Source: Bacteroidota bacterium
Lineage (GTDB): Bacteria > Bacteroidota > Bacteroidia > Chitinophagales > Chitinophagaceae
DNA: 14,725 nt
Direction of reading: 5' to 3'
Assembly: GCA_005883855.1 (NCBI GenBank)
Contig: VBAU01000085.1
Location: 12,910 to 27,634 of the forward strand
Made by a program: the position numbers and the translations under genes
Notes under the pieces: generated by a model
Told to the model about the DNA's origin: nothing
The model's input: the letters and a program-made list of their open reading frames with translations, nothing else
Database searches by the model: none
Shown: positions 1-7,656 of the stretch, piece after piece
How positions within the stretch are numbered: the first letter of the stretch is position 1
Layout of the letters: each line of letters opens with the position of its first letter

Positions 1-1097
1 TTCCGCCTTTCATCCCAATCATCCCGACGCTTCATACCCAGCATGTCAATGCAATAGGAAGAGGTGAGAGCCGTGAGAGCGCCATCGGCGCTGGGGAAAA
101 GAGCCGAAATCAATCCAATCACGAAAATGATCGGTATAATATTGCCCATGAAATGTAGTGCGACCGTTGGAAACAGGTCGTCAGGGGCAGTCTGGATGCC
201 TTTTGACGAAGCGAATAAATACAGCAATCCACCCATGAAGAGAAATAAAAAATTTACGATCACAATGATCACACTAAAAGTGAGCACGTTCTTTTTTGAA
301 TCATACAATGTTCTTACGCTTATATTTTTCTGCATCATTTCCTGGTCAAGACCTGTCATCGTCGCCGTAATGAACAACCCGCCAATGATTTGTTTAATGA
401 AAAAACCAGGGCTATTTACATCAGTATTAAAAATTCTGGTGAATCCCCTGGCGTTCAATTCATGGAGCGTGGAGCCTACCGAATGACCCATGCTGTTCAT
501 GATGTAAATGATGCAAACGATGAGGCCCAAAAGCATAAAGGTCGTTTGCAGGGTGTCTGTAAAGACAATTGTTTTGACGCCACCCTCGAATGTGTATAAC
601 AAGATCATCAACAAGATCACGAACGCTGTAAACGCGAAGGGAATATTCATGTCCTTCAAAATAAAGATCTGTAGAACATTGATGACAAGATAGAGCCTTG
701 CTGTTGCGCCGAGCACTCTTGATAAAATAAAAAACAAAGCGCCGGTCTTATAAGATGTCATTCCAAACCTATGCTGGAGATAATTGTAAATGGACGTCAG
801 GTTCATCCGGTAATAAAGAGGAAGCAGGATAAAGGCAATAATAAAATAACCAATAAAATAACCGAGCACCACCTGGAAGTAGGCAAACCCCGCCACACCT
901 ACCGTACCCGGCACGGATACAAATGTCACTCCTGAAAGAGAAGTGCCGATCATGCCGAATGACACGAGCATCCAATTTGAATTTCGATTCCCAATAAAAA
1001 AAGATTCGTTGTTGGCATTGCGCGAAGTGTACCAGGCAACGATCAGAAGTAAAATAAAATACCCGATTACAAATGCAAATAACAAGCCTGGGGACAT
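1..1097 (-). CDS. Sodium:solute symporter (SSF/PutP family), C-terminus beyond the window
   Basis: This is an inner-membrane Na+-coupled transporter; the substrate cannot be told from sequence. Reading the minus strand from ATG at 1097 gives 365 uninterrupted codons, and the gene leaves the window at base 1, so roughly the last quarter of a family-typical 480-500 residue protein is missing. The N-terminus (MSPGLLFAFVIGYFILLL) is a first membrane helix, followed by the family-typical stretch IGTSLSGVTFVSVPG at about residues 50-64. EGGVKTIVFTDTLQ (171-184) matches the SSF signature of GG, then a TD and a Q before a helix. GLDQEMMQKNIS (249-260) and PSADGALTALTSS (335-347) are further family blocks, the latter lying in the helix that contributes the sodium site in characterised members. 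It is divergent from the LOG gene, with 91 bases between the starts. Family assignment is firm; substrate is unknown. Confidence 0.93.
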   Translation of the reverse strand, partial: MSPGLLFAFVIGYFILLLIVAWYTSRNANNESFFIGNRNSNWMLVSFGMIGTSLSGVTFVSVPGTVGVAGFAYFQVVLGYFIGYFIIAFILLPLYYRMNLTSIYNYLQHRFGMTSYKTGALFFILSRVLGATARLYLVINVLQIFILKDMNIPFAFTAFVILLMILLYTFEGGVKTIVFTDTLQTTFMLLGLIVCIIYIMNSMGHSVGSTLHELNARGFTRIFNTDVNSPGFFIKQIIGGLFITATMTGLDQEMMQKNISVRTLYDSKKNVLTFSVIIVIVNFLFLFMGGLLYLFASSKGIQTAPDDLFPTVALHFMGNIIPIIFVIGLISALFPSADGALTALTSSYCIDMLGMKRRDDWDERR

Positions 1098-1140
1098 AAA
1101 TTAATTTTTGTTCAATTGCTAGAAAAGTGACAATGAATTT

Positions 1141-1172
1141 TGAAGATAACAAATTTGTTTTCCATTTAACAA
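1141..1172 (-). promoter_or_regulatory. Candidate Bacteroidota promoter for the symporter gene
   Basis: On the minus strand TTG (1172-1170) is followed after 21 bases by TATCTTCA (1148-1141). This resembles the Bacteroidota sigma factor consensus of TTG about 19-21 bases before TAnnTTTG, with mismatches at the last two positions of the -7 box. It would start transcription near 1134, giving a leader of about 37 bases before the symporter ATG. The match is imperfect and the region is AT-rich, so chance is possible. Confidence 0.35.
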
Positions 1173-1188
1173 GTAATATTGCGCAACC

Positions 1189-1719
1189 ATGTCAATTACT
1201 TCCCTGGCCGTCTTTTGCGGATCCAGAAATGGAACAGATGGAGTGTATGCTGAACATGCACGTCAATTGGGAAAGATCATGGCGCAGAATAACATTGAAA
1301 TGATCTACGGTGGAGGCAGCACGGGGATTATGGGAATCGTTGCCGATGAGGTGATGCAGCACAACGGAAAGGTTACAGGCATCATTCCGCATATCCTGGT
1401 GGAATGGGAACATCAACACCACGGCATCACAAGCCTGATAATTGCGGATGATATGCATGAGCGCAAGAAAAAAATGTATGAGTTGTGCGATGCAGCGATC
1501 ATTTTACCGGGTGGCTTTGGCACGCTCGACGAATTCTTTGAAATGCTGACTTGGAACCAGCTTTCTATTCACGACAAGAAAATTTTCATTCTGAATTCAG
1601 CTGGATTCTTTGATCACCTGCTTGCTCACATTGACCGGCTTGAAAAACAGGGCTTTCTTTATGAAACGGCAAAGGAAAGAATCACCGTGCTAAGTGAACC
1701 TGCACAACTTCTTCAATAG
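1189..1719 (+). CDS. LOG-family protein (TIGR00730), putative nucleoside 5'-monophosphate phosphoribohydrolase
   Basis: This 176-residue cytosolic Rossmann-fold protein belongs to the LOG/YvdD family. Characterised members cleave the N-glycosidic bond of cytokinin riboside monophosphates or AMP, releasing the base and ribose 5-phosphate. The diagnostic motif PGGFGTLDEFFE lies at residues 107-118 and carries the PGGxGTxxE nucleotide-binding/catalytic signature. YGGGSTGIMG (40-49) is the glycine-rich loop, HERKKKM (90-96) supplies the conserved Arg-Lys region, and TWNQLSIHDKK (121-131) is the usual following block. Length fits the family, which is normally 180-195 residues. The ATG at 1189 begins directly before the first beta strand (SLAVFCGS), so the start is secure. 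It is the only plus-strand gene here and its stop overlaps the stop of the convergent outer-membrane gene by 7 bases. In bacteria without cytokinin signalling the true substrate is uncertain; a nucleotide salvage role is an inference. Confidence 0.93.
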   Translation: MSITSLAVFCGSRNGTDGVYAEHARQLGKIMAQNNIEMIYGGGSTGIMGIVADEVMQHNGKVTGIIPHILVEWEHQHHGITSLIIADDMHERKKKMYELCDAAIILPGGFGTLDEFFEMLTWNQLSIHDKKIFILNSAGFFDHLLAHIDRLEKQGFLYETAKERITVLSEPAQLLQ

Positions 1720-2405
1720 CCTTGATAAGACCTGGGCTGTTTGCGGCCATCGCCCGGCTCCTCATTAGGCCGGTTCTTATTCTTGCCCTGGAACAATGCA
1801 ATATTTATACCCGCCCTGAAAATGGGAAGTGCATCCGTTCTTGCGACCAAACCCGTATTTGGATCGTAAACGTTATTAACGTAAGGAGAGTACTTGTTTT
1901 TTAGAACATCAAATAGAATTTCCAAATAAAAAAAACTGTTGGATCCCTTTTGCCTTCCTTGAGCCCAACCGCCTCCTAGAAGCAAGGAATTTGCATCTGT
2001 AACATTGCTTTGTTTATAGCTGGATGAGGGGTCCTCATACGACCAATTATTGAAGTTGTGCTCGGCCTGAGCATGGAGGAACAAGAAAGGAACCGGGAAT
2101 ATCCTGGTAAACACACCCGGGCCAAACACGTGTTGGCGAATCTTGTCATTGATAACATAATTATCACGGGAACCTTGATAAGTGTAGTTAAAGGCGATGC
2201 CTCCATCCAGCCAATTGGTGAGTTTATAACCAAAGACCGGATTTGCTCCTAAGATCGTTCCACCCGAGTAGAACGAAGCAATAACAGAACCGCCAGTAAA
2301 AAGATTTTGTTTCTTAAATCCTTTCTCCTGCTCTTCCTGGGCCCAAATTGAGATGGTTGCCACAAGCAAAACCATCGACAGTATTATCTTCTTCATATCA
2401 TTCAT
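1713..2405 (-). CDS. Hypothetical secreted, probably outer-membrane beta-barrel protein
   Basis: I do not recognise a named family. The 230-residue product starts with a clear signal peptide (MNDMKKIILSMVLLVATISI, cleavage likely after WA at residues 21-22). The mature part alternates short aromatic/glycine-rich strands with polar turns (for example VIASFYSGGTILGANPVFGY, GPGVFTRIFP, LLLGGGWAQG, IFRAGINIALF). This is the look of a small porin-like or OmpA-barrel-like outer-membrane protein of Bacteroidota. The tail after about residue 208 is hydrophilic and rich in K, N, R and P, and is probably not part of the barrel. The ATG at 2405 immediately follows the TAA of the FAD oxidase with no gap, so translational coupling is plausible. 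A second ATG at 2396 (MKKII) is an equally good start. Membrane location is inferred from composition, not from a recognised domain. Confidence 0.8.
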   Translation of the reverse strand: MNDMKKIILSMVLLVATISIWAQEEQEKGFKKQNLFTGGSVIASFYSGGTILGANPVFGYKLTNWLDGGIAFNYTYQGSRDNYVINDKIRQHVFGPGVFTRIFPVPFLFLHAQAEHNFNNWSYEDPSSSYKQSNVTDANSLLLGGGWAQGRQKGSNSFFYLEILFDVLKNKYSPYVNNVYDPNTGLVARTDALPIFRAGINIALFQGKNKNRPNEEPGDGRKQPRSYQGY

Positions 2406-3830
2406 TTAACTGTTTAGATCGAAAATCTTTCCTGCGTTTAAAATGTTATTCGGGTCAAATATTTTCTTGATCTCTCTCATCAGCCGCATTTGTGTTTCGT
2501 CGAAAATAATGTTCATGTATTCCTTCTGCACGAGGCCTATCCCATGTTCGCCGCTGATGGTCCCTCCCAAACGTTTTACCAATTCAAATATTTCACATAT
2601 GCCTTCCTTTAACGAGCCATTCCATTGCTCTTCTGTCAGATCGCCGCGGATAATGTTCACGTGCAGGTTACCATCGCCGGCGTGGCCATAACAAACAGAA
2701 TGGAACCCGTACTTCTTTCCTATTTCCTTCACTGCTTTTAAAAGAACAGGTAGCTCAGCTCTTGGAACAACAGTGTCTTCTTCTTTGTAGATAGAATGTG
2801 CCTTCACGGCTTCACCGATTCGTCTTCTCATTTTCCATAATTCTGCTTTTTGCTGCTCACTATCGGCGAACAGGATTTCGCCACAATCAAATCCCATAGC
2901 AATGTTGGTGATCCCTTCCATGTCCTGCATCAACACATCCAAATTGTTTCCATCAACTTCTACCAGCAAATGTGCCTGTACGTCATCTTCGATCGTCACT
3001 GCCGTACTCTCGATATACTTCGCTGCAAAGTCAAGTGCATCTCTTTCCATAAACTCCAGGGCGCTTGGTATATAGCCGGCCCTGAAAATCGCACCAACGG
3101 CAGCACAGGCATTTTCAGCTGACCGAAAAGGGATCAGCGCAAGCAGATCGTATTTTGGAAACGGAAGCAACTTCAAAACAATCTTCGTCACAATACCAAG
3201 TGTTCCTTCACTGCCTACAATTAATTGAGTGAGGTTGTAGCCTGTCGCATTCTTCAATACGTTGGCTCCTGTCCAAATAATTTCACCGCCGGCCAAAACG
3301 ACTTGAAGATTTAGTACATAATCTTTTACTACTCCATACTTCACGGCCTTTGGACCTCCGCTGTTTTCAGAAATATTTCCACCAATAAAACATGACCCAC
3401 GGCTACTTGGGTCAGGTGGATAAAATAATCCTCTTTCTTTTAGTTCGAGCTGAAGCACTTCCGTGATCACTCCTGGCTCAGTAGTGACCTGTAAATTCCT
3501 TTCATCAACATCAAGGATCTTGTTCATCCTCTCGGTTGAAAGAAGCACACCGCCAAGATGAGGAAGCGCACCGCCACTCAGACCCGTTCCTGCTCCCCGA
3601 GGCGTGACTGGAATTTTGTTTTCATTGCAAATTTTTAGAATGGCGCTGATCTCTTCGGGTGTACGAGGTTTTAACACTACATCAGGTGGAAAGTGCAGGT
3701 CCTCCGTTTCGTCATGAGAATAATTATGTAATGATTCTTCATCAACGAGCACATATTTGTCTCCCAATATTTTTTTGAATTGTTCGATATGCCTGCCTGC
3801 AAGAACAGTTTTTGTGGCTGTCGTCATCAT
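2406..3830 (-). CDS. FAD-binding oxidase/dehydrogenase, GlcD / D-lactate dehydrogenase type
   Basis: This flavoprotein of the vanillyl-alcohol-oxidase/PCMH superfamily oxidises a 2-hydroxy acid such as glycolate or D-lactate; which one cannot be decided from sequence. From ATG at 3830 the product has 474 residues, the usual size. PRGAGTGLSGGALP (77-90), GGNISENSGGPKAVKYG (150-166) and GSEGTLGI (206-213) are the FAD-binding blocks. The C-terminal FAD-oxidase domain contains CYGHAGDGNLHVNI (380-393), with the family's HxGDGNxH residues, then ISGEHGIGLVQK (425-436) and FDPNNILNAGKIF (458-470). The frame stays open to another ATG at 3941, but those 37 codons lie largely within a palindromic repeat and encode sequence unlike the family. 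I therefore start at the tandem ATGATG (3830/3827). The expected partner subunits GlcE and GlcF are absent, which suits a stand-alone D-lactate dehydrogenase-like enzyme. Its stop abuts the next gene's ATG. Confidence 0.92.
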   Translation of the reverse strand: MMTTATKTVLAGRHIEQFKKILGDKYVLVDEESLHNYSHDETEDLHFPPDVVLKPRTPEEISAILKICNENKIPVTPRGAGTGLSGGALPHLGGVLLSTERMNKILDVDERNLQVTTEPGVITEVLQLELKERGLFYPPDPSSRGSCFIGGNISENSGGPKAVKYGVVKDYVLNLQVVLAGGEIIWTGANVLKNATGYNLTQLIVGSEGTLGIVTKIVLKLLPFPKYDLLALIPFRSAENACAAVGAIFRAGYIPSALEFMERDALDFAAKYIESTAVTIEDDVQAHLLVEVDGNNLDVLMQDMEGITNIAMGFDCGEILFADSEQQKAELWKMRRRIGEAVKAHSIYKEEDTVVPRAELPVLLKAVKEIGKKYGFHSVCYGHAGDGNLHVNIIRGDLTEEQWNGSLKEGICEIFELVKRLGGTISGEHGIGLVQKEYMNIIFDETQMRLMREIKKIFDPNNILNAGKIFDLNS

Positions 3831-3870
3831 ATTTGCTTGATGCTGTAAAATTCGGATAAAAAAGCGAGAA

Positions 3871-3971
3871 GAATAATGAACCAGGAACATCCAATGAGGA
3901 ATAAAGAACCTGAACGTACCTTCAACGGCGTAGTTCAACATTCGACGTTCGATGTTCCTTATTCGATATTC
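3871..3971. repeat. Palindromic intergenic element made of two mirrored 7-base-period arrays
   Basis: On the plus strand GAA begins at 3871, 3878, 3885, 3899 and 3906 (CAA fills 3892), an exact 7-base period. Across a 25-base spacer TTC begins at 3934, 3941, 3948, 3955, 3962 and 3969, also exactly 7 bases apart. The six units on each side are mirror-paired about position 3921. The best-paired core is 8 of 8 bases: GGAACATC (3884-3891) with GATGTTCC (3951-3958). Outside it, 9 of 13 bases pair. In RNA this would fold into a long imperfect hairpin. The element fills the gap between the cargo gene stop (3977) and the oxidase start (3830), so it could act as a terminator or RNA-stability element on the minus-strand transcript. 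Similar intergenic repeats are familiar to me from Bacteroidota genomes, but I cannot name a family. Confidence 0.75.
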
Positions 3972-3976
3972 ATCCG

Positions 3977-6900
3977 TTACCTGATCACGGTTATGTCTCC
4001 TTTCTTGCTGGCCCTCTTTCCATCAAAGAATTCTACGTCCAAAGTATAGGCATATACGTCCATCGGTTGTAACGCACCTTTATACTTGCCGTCCCACCCA
4101 ATGTCCTTATCGTTGGTTTCAAAAACTTTTTGCCCCCACCGGTTCCAAATGATGAATCTCATCTTGCTAATTCCAAATCCCCTGACAAAAATTTTATTAT
4201 TGATATCGCCGCTTTGTGGTGTAAATGCGTTCGGCACATCCACTGCAGGCACTACCAATGCACTCACTTGCTTACAGACTGTATCAGGACATCCTGCGAC
4301 ATTGAAGGCAACGAGACATGCATTAAAATTCCCGGTAGCATTGTACTGATGAGAGACATTGAGGCGGGACGTTGTTGCTAACGTGTCCCCATCCCCAAAT
4401 TTCCAAAGGAAGCGAACTGCCTCCGGTGATGAAAGGTTTGTAAACGTCGTGGATGTGTTTTCAACTGGTGGATCCGGGCTGAAAGCGAAATCAGCTTTGG
4501 GTTTATCCTGGACGATCAATGTCAGTTTGGTCGTGTCCGTTTTATTACACGTTGCGGAATCGTTAGCTATTAACGTAACTGTGTACGTTCCGGCAACCGG
4601 GTACAAATGAGTTGCATTGATATCCGTGGATGTACCTCCATCGCCAAAATCCCATTGAAAAGTTTGACCTGCCAGGGAAGTGTTTGTAAATGCGGCGTTG
4701 TAAGGAGCACAGCCCGCAGGATCTGTGGTAAATTGCGCTTTTACTAACGCCGCTACCCTCAATTGCACGGTAACCGAGTCGGGTGAGTTACAAAAAGACG
4801 TATCGCTAAAAATAAGTTTCACATTGAATGTCCCGGGGGCATTATAGTTATGGAAAACACTTGAAGTTCCAGTCACCATTCGCGGCGATCCATCGCCAAA
4901 ATCCCATGTAAAAGAATTATTACCGAAAGGAATTGGTGCTGTAGAATCAAACCGGTATTTGAATGAATCGCATGGATTCAATTTTACCGGGTTGAATCTG
5001 AGAACTGCTTTATTGTCTCTTACAATTACATGCACATAAGATGTGTCACGAATGTTGCACGTGTTTGAGTCGACAGCCACAAGCATTACCTTATAAGTAC
5101 CAACCGAGTTATATGTATGAGATGAGTTTGGTACGGTCGTTTTGATTTGAGGACTGCCGTCGCCAAAATTCCATTCATAGCTCACCGCATTTTTAATGGT
5201 GTCGGTAAAATCCACTGTTAACGGTACGCACCCTGTTGAATCACGTACAACACCATCAATACTTGGCAACACTCCAGCTTTTACCCCGGCGAGGTTAAAA
5301 GCAATTTTGACAAGAGCGAGATTGCATTCGCTACCCTCATTTGCCCGGTTGGTTGTTGACCACACTCCGGGCGTTGTAGGAAATGTGCCTTCTTTACCGC
5401 AATTAGCACAAATGGCCTGGTAAATAATTCCATTTTGGTCAAAACGACTAGTGCCCCCATCGACGTGATCAGTTCCGTAGGAATTTGTCTCTCCAAAAAA
5501 ACTACCATACAATTGCGCGGCAGCATCTTTTTTCAAAACAAAGAAGTAAAAATCCCGCCCATCAGTAGAGGCTTTGATTGCGTTGGAGGTAACGGGTAAT
5601 CCCGTTGTCCCCGCATTTGGATATTCGAAATTCGCTGGCGATCCATTGCAAAAACATCCGCCCCACCCCGAAACATAAACATTTTCGCACCGGTCAACAA
5701 GGAAAGCGGTTGGTGAAATATTTGGAAGGGCAGATCCGGATCCAAAAACAGTCGAGTAAACGTAAGCGGAAAGGTCGGGTTTCAATTTTGCAATGAATTG
5801 TTTACCGCCATTATTGATGTACGCCGCATTAATGTGCGGCCATGTCCCCATTGTCTGACCCATCACATAGGGGAATCCACTTTTATCAAACTTAATCCCG
5901 TACACCTGGTCATAGCTGCTCGTGCCGAGAAAGGTGGAGCGAGTCAAAGACGTGCCGGAAACAATCGCAACGAAGCCATCAATATTTCCTGAGTAAGTAG
6001 GTCCAACCGTTCCACTATGATTACCGGGAAAACTAGCCGTGCTGCTCTCGGTGCCTCCTGCTACATACAGATTCCCGGTAATCGGGTTAATATCCAACAC
6101 GTAGGCGGCATCGTTGCCATCACCACCAAGATAGCTGCTGAATAAAAGCGTGGAAACATCCGGCGACATTTTCAAAACAACTCCATCCTGTCCACCGCCA
6201 TTCGCAGATTGAAAGGGCGAGACAGTGGGGAAATTTTTTGACTGGGTGCACGAACCGAGATAAATATTTCCGGCATTGTCCAAAATCACTTCGCTCCTGG
6301 CTTCATCACCGTAATTGTGTTGCAGTGATGCGGCGCCATTTCCGTAAGGCGTTATGTTCGCACCATCATCTTTATCACCACCAATTCGTTTGGATCCGAT
6401 CAGTCCATTACCAGCAGCATTAAGCTTTGTGACAATGATGTCAAACAAACCTCCCGTCCCAATCAACCCTCCGCTACCGGATGGGTTCGTCGGGTAATTT
6501 GAGGAATTCGTGCGGCCTGCAATAATAAGCTCACCTTGTGGATCACAAATAAGGCTTTGCGGAAACTCATTTCCTGAACCACCGATGTACGTTGCGTAAA
6601 CTCTGTTGCTCCCGTTTGGTGAAAGTTTTATGATGCCAATGTCAAAACCATCGGCTCCAAATTCACTTGAAATACCTCCGCCAAAAGTTGTCTGAAAAGC
6701 GCCGGGTGATACGGGGAAACCAGCGTTAAAAACGATTCCACCGCCGAACATGCTTCCATCCGGTCCGAATGTGGCAGTGAAACCCCAATTGTCTGCTGTG
6801 CTTCCGGTAAAAGAACAGAATACCAGGGAAGGATCTATCACGAGCGTGGAAGAGCGATCATAGTTTTTCACATCAAAAGTGACTACATCATTCTTCAATT

Positions 6901-7579
6901 TGTATTTACAGCTAATTTCTTTACGACCTTTTTCACTCTGCTGATAACTGTAAGGGTTCAATTCCTTTAGATCCCCAACCGACGTTCCAATAATCAATTC
7001 CTTATTTTTTATTTCCAGCTTATCAGGTCCGTGATATTTTAACGCGATGCGCGAAATGTCAGCGCCGGGTTTTACGATGAGGTCGTACTTGACGGCGCCG
7101 TTGTTAGAGTAATATCTTACGTCTACATTTGGGTAGACCTCTTTTACGCTGATGCCCTGGTAAACCTTGCAATCACTTGCCCATTTGGTGGGATCGTTTC
7201 CGATGAAATAATTGTTGTAACCCGGTAGAGGTTTATCAGCTATGATCTGGGGATGTTGATTGCTATTTAGGAATTCAACTTTGTAGGCATGTGAATGAAC
7301 AATCACAGCAGTTTGCTTAGCTATTTTATTGCCCTGCAACTGATGTCCATGCCGGGCTTCAGCAATCTTTTCCCAGTCAGCGGGATTGTGCTGCACAACC
7401 ATAAAACCATCCTTCTGCACATAAAACGCACCTGCTGAAACCTGCCCGAAGAATTTGATGCGACTGTCCCATTGGCCCTTGTTTTCTACAAACTCAATGT
7501 TATTGTACTGCGCTTTAAGCAGGGAAAACTGACACAAACAAACAAGCAACATCAATAGCGCACGGTTCAATCCTACCAT
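3977..7579 (-). CDS. Large T9SS cargo protein: N-terminal SBBP-type domain, four PKD domains, type B sorting domain (copy 1)
   Basis: This 1200-residue exported protein starts with a signal peptide (MVGLNRALLMLLVCLCQFSL, ending LKAQ at 21-24). Next is the family N-terminal domain (about 25-250) opening with IEFVENKGQWDSRIKF, typical of Bacteroidota SBBP/PKD proteins. Residues 250-760 are glycine-rich, SBBP/propeller-like repeats with recurring TYIGGSGNE, SSYLGGDGND and LDNAGNIYLGS units. Six cysteines cluster at 631, 642, 644, 724, 727 and 752. Four PKD domains (about 775-1108) are marked by WNFGDGSP (803), WDFGDGSP (892), WDFGDGG (975) and WKFGDGD (1059). The C-terminal 87 residues, from DVPNAFTP through FIIWNRWGQKVFETND to the end, are the gliding-motility-associated (CHU_C, TIGR04131-type) domain that directs secretion by the T9SS. 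It lies 77 bases downstream of the PorP/SprF gene and is a paralogue of the gene beyond it. Likely a surface adhesin or matrix protein; the ligand is unknown. Confidence 0.93.
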   Translation of the reverse strand: MVGLNRALLMLLVCLCQFSLLKAQYNNIEFVENKGQWDSRIKFFGQVSAGAFYVQKDGFMVVQHNPADWEKIAEARHGHQLQGNKIAKQTAVIVHSHAYKVEFLNSNQHPQIIADKPLPGYNNYFIGNDPTKWASDCKVYQGISVKEVYPNVDVRYYSNNGAVKYDLIVKPGADISRIALKYHGPDKLEIKNKELIIGTSVGDLKELNPYSYQQSEKGRKEISCKYKLKNDVVTFDVKNYDRSSTLVIDPSLVFCSFTGSTADNWGFTATFGPDGSMFGGGIVFNAGFPVSPGAFQTTFGGGISSEFGADGFDIGIIKLSPNGSNRVYATYIGGSGNEFPQSLICDPQGELIIAGRTNSSNYPTNPSGSGGLIGTGGLFDIIVTKLNAAGNGLIGSKRIGGDKDDGANITPYGNGAASLQHNYGDEARSEVILDNAGNIYLGSCTQSKNFPTVSPFQSANGGGQDGVVLKMSPDVSTLLFSSYLGGDGNDAAYVLDINPITGNLYVAGGTESSTASFPGNHSGTVGPTYSGNIDGFVAIVSGTSLTRSTFLGTSSYDQVYGIKFDKSGFPYVMGQTMGTWPHINAAYINNGGKQFIAKLKPDLSAYVYSTVFGSGSALPNISPTAFLVDRCENVYVSGWGGCFCNGSPANFEYPNAGTTGLPVTSNAIKASTDGRDFYFFVLKKDAAAQLYGSFFGETNSYGTDHVDGGTSRFDQNGIIYQAICANCGKEGTFPTTPGVWSTTNRANEGSECNLALVKIAFNLAGVKAGVLPSIDGVVRDSTGCVPLTVDFTDTIKNAVSYEWNFGDGSPQIKTTVPNSSHTYNSVGTYKVMLVAVDSNTCNIRDTSYVHVIVRDNKAVLRFNPVKLNPCDSFKYRFDSTAPIPFGNNSFTWDFGDGSPRMVTGTSSVFHNYNAPGTFNVKLIFSDTSFCNSPDSVTVQLRVAALVKAQFTTDPAGCAPYNAAFTNTSLAGQTFQWDFGDGGTSTDINATHLYPVAGTYTVTLIANDSATCNKTDTTKLTLIVQDKPKADFAFSPDPPVENTSTTFTNLSSPEAVRFLWKFGDGDTLATTSRLNVSHQYNATGNFNACLVAFNVAGCPDTVCKQVSALVVPAVDVPNAFTPQSGDINNKIFVRGFGISKMRFIIWNRWGQKVFETNDKDIGWDGKYKGALQPMDVYAYTLDVEFFDGKRASKKGDITVIR

Positions 7580-7656
7580 AGGACAAAGATGATTCGCTTA
7601 CAAATAAAAAAGGGATTCCAAAATCTAAAAGAAAGTAAAAGTTTTATCTCCCCTTA

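Noticed and set aside
769..1152. A 127-residue minus-strand open frame starting upstream of the symporter
   Set aside because: It is the shadow frame of the symporter; the 365-codon frame from 1097 has clear SSF motifs and this one has none.
1155..1181. TTG ... TAATATTG as a promoter for the LOG gene
   Set aside because: The spacer is 16 bases, shorter than the expected 19-21, and the -7 box has a mismatch; nothing else convincing was found for this gene.
3831..3941. A 37-residue N-terminal extension of the FAD oxidase from ATG 3941
   Set aside because: The extension is mostly encoded by the palindromic heptamer element and resembles no family N-terminus; ATG 3830 gives the normal length.
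4380..5200. Recurrent DNA motif CATCGCCAAAATCCCA in the cargo genes as a tandem DNA repeat
   Set aside because: It encodes the WxFGDG core of successive PKD domains; the recurrence is explained by the protein repeats.
7584..7591. CATCTTTG upstream of cargo copy 1 as a -7 promoter box
   Set aside because: It lies only 4 bases before the ATG and no TTG occurs 19-21 bases upstream, so it would give a leaderless or truncated message.
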